From Streptomyces thermodiastaticus (GTDB lineage: Bacteria > Actinomycetota > Actinomycetes > Streptomycetales > Streptomycetaceae), in the NCBI RefSeq assembly GCF_014656135.1, contig NZ_BNBV01000012.1, forward strand, positions 1-64,000: 64,000 nt of DNA, read 5' to 3'. Made by a program: the position numbers and the translations under genes. Position 1 is the first letter of the stretch; every line of letters starts with the position of its first letter. This document shows, piece by piece, positions 31,767 through 38,469 of the stretch. Below the pieces are notes generated by a model. That model did no database searches, was not told where the DNA came from, and saw only the letters and a list, made by a program, of their open reading frames with translations.

Positions 31767-33215
31767 TCAGTCCTCCGCGGACACCTGCCCGGATGCCGCC
31801 TCGGCCGCCTTCGCCGCCGCGCTCCCAGGACGCTTCCGCGCCACCCAACCCTCGATATTCCGCTGCTGACCACGCGCCACAGCCAGCGAACCGGGCGGCA
31901 CGTCCCGCGTGATCACCGACCCGGCCGCCGTGTACGCACCGTCCCCGATCGTGACAGGCGCCACAAACATGTTGTCCGAACCGGTACGGCAGTGAGAGCC
32001 GACCGTAGTGTGGTGCTTCTCCTGCCCGTCGTAGTTCACGAACACAGTCGCCGCACCGATGTTCGTGTACTCGCCGATCGTCGCGTCCCCGACGTACGAC
32101 AGGTGCGGAACCTTCGTCCCCTCCCCGATCCGGGCGTTCTTCGTCTCGACGTACGTGCCCACCTTGGACTTCAGCCCCAGCCGCGTACCCGGCCGCAGAT
32201 ACGCGTACGGCCCCACCGACGCCTGCGGACCCACCACGGCCTGATCGCAGACCGCGTTGTCCACCCGCGCACCAGCACCGACCTTCGTGTCGGTCAGCCG
32301 GCTGTTCGGGCCGACCACACAGCCCTGGGCCAGATGCGTCGACCCGTGCAGCTGCGTCCCCGGCAGCACGGTCACGTCCTGCTCGAACGTCACCGTCACA
32401 TCCACCCAGGTGGTCGCCGGATCCACGACCGTCACCCCGGACAGCATCGCCGCCGTCAGCAGCCGGTCGTTCAGGATCCGCCGCGCCTCGGCGAGCTGCA
32501 CCCGGTTGTTGATGCCCGCGATCTCCCGGTGATCGGCGGCCACACAGGCCCCCACCCGGTGACCGGCCTCACGCAGGATCCCCAGGACATCGGTGAGGTA
32601 TTCCTCACCCTGGCTGTTGTCCGTCCGCACCTTGCCCAGCGCGTCGGCCAGCAGCCGCCCGTCGAACGCGAACACCCCGGAGTTGATCTCCCGGATGGCG
32701 CGCTGCTCCTCGGTGGCGTCCTTGTGCTCCACGATCGCGGTCACCGCGCCGGTGCCCGGGTCGCGCACGATCCGGCCGTAGCCGGTCGCGTCCGGCACCT
32801 CGGCGGTCAGCACGGTCACGGCGTTGCCGTCCTCGGCGTGGGTGGCGGCGAGCCGGCGCAGGGTCTCGCCGGTGAGCAGCGGGGTGTCGCCGCAGACGAC
32901 GACCACGGTGCCGTCGACGGCACCACCCAGCTCCTCCAGGCCCATCCGGACGGCGTGCCCGGTGCCCTTCTGTTTCTCCTGCACGGCGGTGCGGACCTGC
33001 GGGTCGGCCTCGGCCAGATGCGCGGTCACCTGCTCGCGTGCGTGTCCGACGACGACGACCAGGTTCTCCGGCTCCAGTTCGCGCGCAGCGGCGAGCACAT
33101 GCCCGACCAGGGATCGGCCGCAGATCTCGTGCAGGACCTTGGGTGTGGCCGACTTCATACGGGTGCCCTCACCCGCTGCGAGAACGACGACGGCTGCCGG
33201 GCGGATGACGCTCAC
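31767..33215 (-). CDS. glmU: bifunctional N-acetylglucosamine-1-phosphate uridyltransferase/glucosamine-1-phosphate acetyltransferase
   Basis: Makes UDP-GlcNAc for peptidoglycan. The N-terminal pyrophosphorylase domain begins [20 protein letters not shown] and includes [15 protein letters not shown] and [16 protein letters not shown]; from about residue 255 a left-handed beta-helix of hexapeptide repeats follows ([37 protein letters not shown]), with the acetyltransferase residues in [18 protein letters not shown] 33215 gives 482 residues. The frame is open further upstream to 33365, but into the tRNA gene. Confidence 0.96.
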   Translation of the reverse strand: MSVIRPAAVVVLAAGEGTRMKSATPKVLHEICGRSLVGHVLAAARELEPENLVVVVGHAREQVTAHLAEADPQVRTAVQEKQKGTGHAVRMGLEELGGAVDGTVVVVCGDTPLLTGETLRRLAATHAEDGNAVTVLTAEVPDATGYGRIVRDPGTGAVTAIVEHKDATEEQRAIREINSGVFAFDGRLLADALGKVRTDNSQGEEYLTDVLGILREAGHRVGACVAADHREIAGINNRVQLAEARRILNDRLLTAAMLSGVTVVDPATTWVDVTVTFEQDVTVLPGTQLHGSTHLAQGCVVGPNSRLTDTKVGAGARVDNAVCDQAVVGPQASVGPYAYLRPGTRLGLKSKVGTYVETKNARIGEGTKVPHLSYVGDATIGEYTNIGAATVFVNYDGQEKHHTTVGSHCRTGSDNMFVAPVTIGDGAYTAAGSVITRDVPPGSLAVARGQQRNIEGWVARKRPGSAAAKAAEAASGQVSAED

Positions 33216-33325
33216 GGGATGCCCTTCGGCTGTGGGGTGGGGTGGACATCCGCAGGATAGCGGGGCGTGCGGGGGGTGATACGAGACCGGGTCCCGGCCG
33301 TGCGGCCAGGACCCGTACCGAGCAG

Positions 33326-33398
33326 CTCCGCCAGCTGGACTCGAACCAGCACTACAGGGATTCAAAGTCCCGCGGGCTACCGATTACCCCATGGCGGA
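33326..33398 (-). tRNA. tRNA-Gln (anticodon TTG)
   Basis: The minus strand folds into a full cloverleaf: acceptor TCCGCCA/TGGCGGA, D-arm GGG...CCC, anticodon loop CTTTGAA (anticodon TTG), T-arm GCTGG-TTCGAGT-CCAGC. CCA is not encoded. It lies between glmU and an HTH/nuclease-like gene that ends 16 bases before it on the same strand. Confidence 0.95.
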
Positions 33399-33413
33399 TG
33401 GCTGCGTCAGACC

Positions 33414-34310
33414 TTACCGGAGACGTGCTGGAGCCTGAGCCACCATCCCGCTCCACCACCCCTCGATGCGGCGGTAGAGCTCGGCGCCCCGTGACACCCG
33501 GATCACCAGACATCCCCGGAAGTTCTCGCCCACGTTCCGGCGCACCGTCTTCGGGTTGTGCTTCTTGAGCGTCGTCCTCTGGAGGGCGGAGCCGTCGACG
33601 CCGACGAGGCCGGCCCAGTAGCGCTCGGCCGCCTCGACGTCCGCCGAGGCGTGGATCATCACGCGGTACCGCAGCCGCTCCTCCTCGACGCCCAGCATCC
33701 TCAGCCAGGCGAGGTAGAGCTGGATCACGCCGGGGTCGCTGTTGACGAAGACGACGTCTTCCCGCCGGTCGTACGCCTTGTCCTTCGCGCCTTCCGCCCA
33801 GTAGAGGGCCACTCCCGCCATGAAGAGATTCCGGTCGGACATCTCGCCCACCTCCCGCGCGGCGGCGGCCTTGGTCTGCTGCCGCGCGCGGTCCCGCACG
33901 GCGAGCTCGTGCTCCCACCGCTTCCGTGCCGCCAGCCTGGCCTGTTCGGACGGGGCGCGCCGCTCGGGCTTCGGCAGATCACGCACCCACAGCGAAATCG
34001 AACTCTTCGAGCAGCCCAGCTCCACCTGGATCCGGTCGTAGGTCCAGCCCTGAAGGCGCAGCTCGCGCGCCTTGTCGCGCATCTCGTCCCTGGCGCGCGG
34101 GCGCTTCGTCCACTCCGGTGCGGGCCCGCCCTCCAGGAGGCGGTTGAGGATGTCGTTGTTGTCCACGCGCAGGCGGTCGCGGATCTGCCGCCGGCTGAGC
34201 CCGGCCCGTCGAAGTGCCACCGCCCGTTCCCGCAGCGCCTCGAAGTCGGTGTCCGCAGCGGACGGATCGCCGGACGGACGCCTGGACGGATCGCCGAGTG
34301 GAAGTGCCAT
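33414..34310 (-). CDS. HTH protein with LAGLIDADG-like C-terminal region
   Basis: A 298-residue protein. The N-terminal third has two helix-turn-helix units: one near residues 30-60 (LSRRQIRDRLRVDNNDILNR), the other near 80-112 (GWTYDRIQVELGCSKSSISL followed by WVRDLPKPERR). The C-terminal part (150-290) has a pattern I associate with homing-endonuclease-like folds: LFMAGVALYWAEGAKD, FVNSDPGVIQLYLAWLRMLG, RVMIHASADVEAAERYWAGL and RGCLVIRVSRGAELYRRIEG. I recall many unstudied actinobacterial proteins of this type, often near tRNA genes. Whether it cleaves DNA is unknown; it may be a regulator. It ends 16 bases before tRNA-Gln. Confidence 0.75.
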   Translation of the reverse strand: MALPLGDPSRRPSGDPSAADTDFEALRERAVALRRAGLSRRQIRDRLRVDNNDILNRLLEGGPAPEWTKRPRARDEMRDKARELRLQGWTYDRIQVELGCSKSSISLWVRDLPKPERRAPSEQARLAARKRWEHELAVRDRARQQTKAAAAREVGEMSDRNLFMAGVALYWAEGAKDKAYDRREDVVFVNSDPGVIQLYLAWLRMLGVEEERLRYRVMIHASADVEAAERYWAGLVGVDGSALQRTTLKKHNPKTVRRNVGENFRGCLVIRVSRGAELYRRIEGWWSGMVAQAPARLR

Positions 34311-34475
34311 AGCCGTACCGTCCGGCAGGAATGGCGGGTTCCGGTATCGAACGGCGCATGTTCACCAGTTCGAGGGAAACAGGGGGTTTTCGATGGCGTC
34401 GCTGGCCGCATGCGCTCACGTCCGGTGATCGCGGTCTGTGCCGAAAGTCGCCGGAGAAGGCCGCTCGGCCGCCCG

Positions 34476-34481
34476 TACGCT
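34476..34481 (+). promoter_or_regulatory. -10 element for the orphan histidine kinase
   Basis: TACGCT seven bases before ATG 34489, consistent with a leaderless mRNA. A GGAGGG motif is present but only one base from the ATG, too close to act normally. Confidence 0.5.
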
Positions 34482-34488
34482 GGAGGGC

Positions 34489-35850
34489 ATGACCAGGACG
34501 GGGGATGACCACCAGGCGGCCGGGACCGGGCCGTGGTGGTGGGCGCGGTGGCGCAGTGCGGTGCTCGACGTGGGCCTGGCGCTGGTCTCCGCGGCGGAGT
34601 GCGGTGCCGAGGGGGTGCCGTTCGCCCGGGAGGCGGGGGTGCCGGCGGCCGTCGGTGTGGTGTTCGGGGTGCTGGCCGGTTCCGTGCTGCTGGTGCGGCG
34701 GCGCTGGCCGATCGCCGTGGTGCTGGTGGCCATCGCGGTCACGCCGGCCCGGATGGGGTTGCTGCTGGGGGTGGTCGGGCTGTACACGCTCGCCGCGTGC
34801 GAGCTGCCGCGGCGGGTCATCGGCGCGCTGGCCGGGATGTCGTTCCTGGGCACCATGATCGTGACTTTTGTCCGGGTCGGACAGGAAACGGCCCGGGGGG
34901 ACTTCACCGTCGGCAACTGGTTCGTGCCGTTCGCCGCGGTGACGACCTCGATCGGGCTGACCGCTCCTCCGCTGCTGCTGGGGCTGTATGCCGGCGCGCG
35001 GCGGCGGCTGATGGAGTCGCTGCGGGAGCGGGCGGACAGCCTGGAGCGGGAGTTGCAGCTGCTCGCCGAGCGGGCGGAGGAGCGGGCCGAGTGGGCGCGC
35101 AGCGAGGAGCGGACCCGGATCGCGCGGGAGATGCACGATGTCGTGGCGCACCGGGTGAGTCTGATGGTGGTGCACGCGGCGGCGTTGCAGGCGGTGGCCC
35201 GGAAGGATCCTGAGAAGGCGGTGCGCAATGCCGCGCTGGTGGCGGACATGGGCCGGCAGGCGCTGACGGAGCTGCGGGAGATGCTGGGGGTGCTGCGCAG
35301 TTCGGACGGCGGGCAGTCGGCGCGCCGGGAGCGGGCCGCGGTGCCGGCCCCGGCCCCGGCTCCGGCGCAGGAGTCGGTGGTGCCGGCGGCGGTGGGTAAG
35401 GCCGCGGCGGTGGCCGTGGCGTCCGGGTCCGGTGATGCGAGGGCCGGTGAGGGTCCGTCGCTGGCGGAGCTGGAGGAGCTGGTCGGGCAGTCGGCGGCGG
35501 CGGGGATGACCGTGGATCTGTCGGTGGAGGGGGAGGCGCGTTCCTACGGCCGGGAGATCGAGCAGACCGCCTACCGGGTCGTGCAGGAGGCGCTGACCAA
35601 TGTGCACAAGCATGCGGCGGGGGCGAAGACCCATGTGCGGCTGGCGCACCGGGGGTCGGAGATCGCGATGCAGGTGGAGAACGAGCCGCCGCCGGAGCCG
35701 GCGTCCGCGGAGTCGGCGGGGCTGCCGTCGGGCGGCAACGGCCTGGTGGGGATGCGGGAGCGGGTCGTGGCGCTGGGCGGGGTGTTCGTGTCGGGGCCGA
35801 CGGAGGCGGGGGGTTTCAAGGTGTCGGCGGTGATTCCGGCGTCGTCGTGA
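34489..35850 (+). CDS. orphan sensor histidine kinase (HisKA_3 type)
   Basis: 453 residues: about five membrane segments in the first 170 residues with only short exterior loops, a coiled linker (RRLMESLRERADSLERELQL), the DHp helix ERTRIAREMHDVVAHRVSLM with phospho-acceptor His216, and an HATPase domain with TAYRVVQEALTNVHKHA (N box) and GGNGLVGMRERV (G box). A low-complexity Ala/Pro segment (about 275-323) is inserted between DHp and ATPase domains. This architecture pairs with LuxR-type regulators, but none is adjacent; the two such regulators at 14.1 and 21.2 kb are distant. Confidence 0.92.
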   Translation: MTRTGDDHQAAGTGPWWWARWRSAVLDVGLALVSAAECGAEGVPFAREAGVPAAVGVVFGVLAGSVLLVRRRWPIAVVLVAIAVTPARMGLLLGVVGLYTLAACELPRRVIGALAGMSFLGTMIVTFVRVGQETARGDFTVGNWFVPFAAVTTSIGLTAPPLLLGLYAGARRRLMESLRERADSLERELQLLAERAEERAEWARSEERTRIAREMHDVVAHRVSLMVVHAAALQAVARKDPEKAVRNAALVADMGRQALTELREMLGVLRSSDGGQSARRERAAVPAPAPAPAQESVVPAAVGKAAAVAVASGSGDARAGEGPSLAELEELVGQSAAAGMTVDLSVEGEARSYGREIEQTAYRVVQEALTNVHKHAAGAKTHVRLAHRGSEIAMQVENEPPPEPASAESAGLPSGGNGLVGMRERVVALGGVFVSGPTEAGGFKVSAVIPASS

Positions 35851-35958
35851 TCCCGGTGATCCGGGGGCGTCGTGGTCCCGGTGGTCCCGGGGGCGTCGTG
35901 GTCCCGGTGGTCCCGGGGGCGTCGAGGTCCCGGTGTTCCGGGGGCGTCGTGGTCCCGG
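35837..35958 (+). repeat. 26-base tandem repeat, about 4.7 copies
   Basis: Units start at 35837 (degenerate), 35863, 35889, 35915 (25 bases) and 35940 (19 bases, partial). The core unit is GGGGGCGTCGTGGTCCCGG followed by TGGTCCC. The first unit contains the histidine-kinase stop codon (35848-35850). The 26-base period is not a multiple of three, so it is not a coding repeat. Copies 35863 and 35889 are identical, which suggests recent slippage. Confidence 0.85.
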
Positions 35959-36003
35959 CTCGTCGCGCTGGGCGGGTGTGCCGGTCCGGCCGGCCCGTGG
36001 GGG

Positions 36004-36537
36004 TCAGGACGCGGTGAGGCGTACGGGGGCGACGCCGCAGACGAGGTCGGTCAGGGCGTGGTCGATGTCGGGGCCGAGGTACCAGTCGCCGGTGTGGTCG
36101 AGGGCGTAGACGCGGCCTTCGGCGTCGATGGCGAGGAGGGACTGGTTGTCGGTCTCCAGTCCGAGGGGGGCGACCTCGGTGTCCAGGGCGCGGCCGAGGT
36201 CGCCGAGGGTGCGGGCCATGTGGAGTCCGTGCAGCGGGTCGAGGTCGACGGTGGCGGGGGCGATCTGGCGGCCGGGGCCGGTGGGGGTGACGGTGAGGCC
36301 GCCGAATTCCGCCCAGGCTTCGACGGCGGCGGGGAAGACGGCGTGGCGGTGGCCGCCCGGTGAGGTGTGGGCGCGCAGGGTGTCGGCCCAGATCTCGGCC
36401 TGTTCGATGTGCCGGCGTCCGGGTTCCCAGCCGGCGGCGCGCAGTGCGGCGTCGACGGGTTCGGTGAAGCGCGGGGCGGTTCCGCCGGGCACGCGGGGGT
36501 CCGGGTGCCGGGGGGTGGTGGTGCGGTCGGCGTGCAT
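36004..36537 (-). CDS. SUKH-3 family immunity-type protein
   Basis: 177 residues, soluble. FTEPVDAALRAAGWEPGR followed by AVEAWAEFGGLTVTPTGPGR and the terminal part LLAIDAEGRVYALDHTGDW and YLGPDIDHALTDLVCG fit the SUKH-3 family, described as immunity proteins of polymorphic toxins, frequently next to YwqJ-type deaminases. That is exactly its neighbour here: a deaminase gene ends 84 bases upstream on the same strand. Role as the deaminase's inhibitor is inferred. Confidence 0.8.
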   Translation of the reverse strand: MHADRTTTPRHPDPRVPGGTAPRFTEPVDAALRAAGWEPGRRHIEQAEIWADTLRAHTSPGGHRHAVFPAAVEAWAEFGGLTVTPTGPGRQIAPATVDLDPLHGLHMARTLGDLGRALDTEVAPLGLETDNQSLLAIDAEGRVYALDHTGDWYLGPDIDHALTDLVCGVAPVRLTAS

Positions 36538-36567
36538 CGGGCCCTTCGTTCGTCCGGGGTGTCCGGG

Positions 36568-36597
36568 GGTGTCGGTGACGGTGGTGTCGGTGACGGT
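36568..36597 (-). repeat. 15-base tandem duplication between toxin and immunity genes
   Basis: GGTGTCGGTGACGGT (plus strand) occurs twice in immediate tandem, 36568-36582 and 36583-36597, within the 84-base gap between the deaminase and SUKH-3 genes. It may change coupling between the two. Confidence 0.6.
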
Positions 36598-36621
36598 CGG
36601 GTGGTGGTGAGGGCCGGGGCG

Positions 36622-37143
36622 TCAGCGGGTGTCGTCGGTGGGGTCGACGATGCGGATGCCGAAGTGGGCGCTGAGCGCTGTGCAGGCGCGGCAGGGGGCG
36701 GCGAAGGTGCCGTGCAGGGGGTCGCCGTCCTCGCGGATGCGGCGTGCGGTGAGTTTGGCGTGTTTGAGTGCTTTGCGGGCTTCGCCGTTGGTCATGGGCC
36801 GGCGGGAGGCGCGTTTGCTGCGGCCGGCGTCGGCGGCGGTGATGTGCCGGGAGATGAGGAGGGTTTCGGCGCAGCGGCCGGTGAAGCGGTCGCGTTCGGC
36901 GCTGGTGAGGGTGTCGAGGAAGTCCTGGACGAGGGGGTGCAGGGTGGGGGGTTCCTCGCCGCGTGCGGCGGTGCCGGTGAGGGTTTCGCCGCGTACGGAC
37001 AGGGCGGCGGCGATGGTGGGGAGGATGCCGTCGCGCCGGTGGCGGAGGGTGGGGGGCGGCGGGGTGTCGGTGCTGCTCCAGCCGATCCGCGGGTCGCCGA
37101 GGGGGTCGGCCTGCGGATCCGTCTGTGTGGCTTCCATGATCAT
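36622..37143 (-). CDS. YwqJ-type nucleic-acid/nucleotide deaminase-like protein
   Basis: About 173 residues from ATG 37143, six bases after a GGAGG site; ATGs at 37146 and 37137 are alternatives. The zinc-deaminase motifs are GRCAETLLISRH (Cys91-Ala-Glu93, the [H/C]AE motif) and APCRACTALSAHFGI (PCxxC, Cys151 and Cys154). DFLDTLTSAERDRFTGRCAE and MTNGEARKALKHAKLT mark the YwqJ clade, which occurs as toxin domains in secreted polymorphic toxins. Here the protein stands alone with a Pro-rich N-terminus and no export signal. The SUKH-3 gene follows. Confidence 0.8.
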   Translation of the reverse strand: MIMEATQTDPQADPLGDPRIGWSSTDTPPPPTLRHRRDGILPTIAAALSVRGETLTGTAARGEEPPTLHPLVQDFLDTLTSAERDRFTGRCAETLLISRHITAADAGRSKRASRRPMTNGEARKALKHAKLTARRIREDGDPLHGTFAAPCRACTALSAHFGIRIVDPTDDTR

Positions 37144-37146
37144 CAT

Positions 37147-37463
37147 TCCCCTCCCGAGCATCCCCCCGAAGCACTCAGAGTGCCAAATCGGAAGGCGGCA
37201 GTGGTAGCCGGGTCGGCGTGGAACGCCCGTGCGGGGCACAGCGTCCCAAGGGGGTGACGGCTGGTCATGGTGGTGTGGGCGGCCGGCGGCCGTGGGCGGG
37301 GCCGAGGCCCGGTGACCGCTGTGGGTGTACCGCATAGGCTGTCGGGCACGCCGCGATGTGCGGCCGACGCGTGAAAGAGAAGTAGTCGATACGGGTCTGG
37401 GTGGGGTGGCGCGGGATGCCGTCCCGCCGTGGGCCTCACTGAGCGCCGCAGGGGGCAACCGCC
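37147..37463 (+). other. divergent intergenic region of the toxin/immunity cluster
   Basis: About 320 bases between the deaminase (minus) and the WHH-SUKH gene (plus), presumably with both promoters. It holds AT-richer patches such as TGCCAAATCGGAAGG (near 37180) and CGTGAAAGAGAAGTAGTCGA (37369-37388). I see no clear -10/-35 pair, repeat or small gene. Confidence 0.4.
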
Positions 37464-38462
37464 ATGACATCAGGTCGGCTCGGGCAGCAAGCCGCGCCGC
37501 CGAACGCGGCCTATGCCGGGCAGGTCGTGCACTTCCCCGACCCGGTCCGGGCCGCCCGTCATCCCAGAGGGGTACGGGTGGACGAGCGCGGCTACCCCGA
37601 CTTCTCGCCCTATGCGCGGGCGGCGGCCCGGATCGCGGAGCCCCCGGCGGGTTTCGGGGTGGACGAGCTGCGGCTGACGGACTATGTGTCGGCCAATGCG
37701 GCGCTGGCGGCGTCCGGGCACGAGCTGTGGGACACGGTGCCCGGTGTGGCGACTCCGCACGGCTGGACGTGGCATCACGTGGCCGGGACGCGGCGGCTGG
37801 AGCTGATCCCGGTCGAGGTGAAGGCGCTGCTGCGGCATCACGGCGGGATCGCGACAGCGAACGTCGACCAGACCAAGCGCGGGACGCGTCCGCTGCAGGA
37901 GCCCCGTCCGGCGCACTTCCAGCTGCCGAAGTCGGGCCCGGCGGTGACGGAGCTGCAGGTGCAGGGCGTGGAGGAGGACCTGGGGTACCGTCTGCCGGGT
38001 GCCTACCGCTCGTTTTTGAAGGCGGCGGGCGGCTGTGCCCCGGTGGGCACGGCGATGGACGCGCAGCTGGGCCTGCTGGTCGACCAGCCGTTCTTCACGG
38101 TGCGTGAGGAGGCGGCGGTCAACGATCTTGTGTACATCAACAAGTGCCTGCGCGATCACCTGACCAAGGACTATCTGGGGGTCGCGTTCGTGCAGGGCGG
38201 TCTGCTCGCGGTGAAGGTGAAGGGCGAGCGGACCGGTTCGGTGTGGTTCTGCCCCTACGACGACGTGCGGGACGTGGATCCGTCGTGGTCGCAGGCCGAG
38301 CGGGTGGAGCGGCTGCTGCTGCCGTGCGGGGACGACTTCGACGCGTTCCTGTCGCGGCTGGCGGGGTCCGCGCCGGAGCTGGAGACGGTGGCGAATCTGA
38401 TGGTGGACGGCGGTTTCGCGCGTGCCGTCCCGGTGTCTTCCGGGTCGTCGGTGGGGGAGTGA
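37464..38462 (+). CDS. WHH (HNH/EndoVII-type) nuclease domain fused to SUKH-1 (SMI1/KNR4) domain
   Basis: 332 residues. Residues ~35-145 read like the WHH branch of HNH/EndoVII nuclease toxins: GYPDFSPYARAAARI, RLTDYVSANAAL, then HGWTWHHVAGTRRLELIPVE (Trp103-His104-His105) and ALLRHHGGIATAN. Residues ~160-315 form a SUKH-1 (SMI1/KNR4) fold: VQGVEEDLGYRLPGAYRSFL, KAAGGCAPVG, VYINKCLRDHLTKDYLGVAF and VWFCPYDDVRDVDPSWSQ. SUKH-1 proteins inhibit nuclease toxins, so toxin-like and antitoxin-like halves share one chain. No signal peptide. The next gene starts eight bases after its stop. Confidence 0.85.
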   Translation: MTSGRLGQQAAPPNAAYAGQVVHFPDPVRAARHPRGVRVDERGYPDFSPYARAAARIAEPPAGFGVDELRLTDYVSANAALAASGHELWDTVPGVATPHGWTWHHVAGTRRLELIPVEVKALLRHHGGIATANVDQTKRGTRPLQEPRPAHFQLPKSGPAVTELQVQGVEEDLGYRLPGAYRSFLKAAGGCAPVGTAMDAQLGLLVDQPFFTVREEAAVNDLVYINKCLRDHLTKDYLGVAFVQGGLLAVKVKGERTGSVWFCPYDDVRDVDPSWSQAERVERLLLPCGDDFDAFLSRLAGSAPELETVANLMVDGGFARAVPVSSGSSVGE

Positions 38463-38469
38463 GCGTGCG

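Noticed and set aside
33326..34310. Integrated element with attachment site at tRNA-Gln
   Set aside because: No integrase, excisionase or repeated tRNA 3' end was found; the neighbouring gene is not a recombinase.
34489..35850. Two-component pair with a regulator in the window
   Set aside because: No regulator is adjacent; the two LuxR-type regulators are over 12 kb away, and one lacks its phospho-Asp.
35837..35958. CRISPR array
   Set aside because: Units are contiguous without spacers and no cas genes are present; it is a plain tandem repeat.
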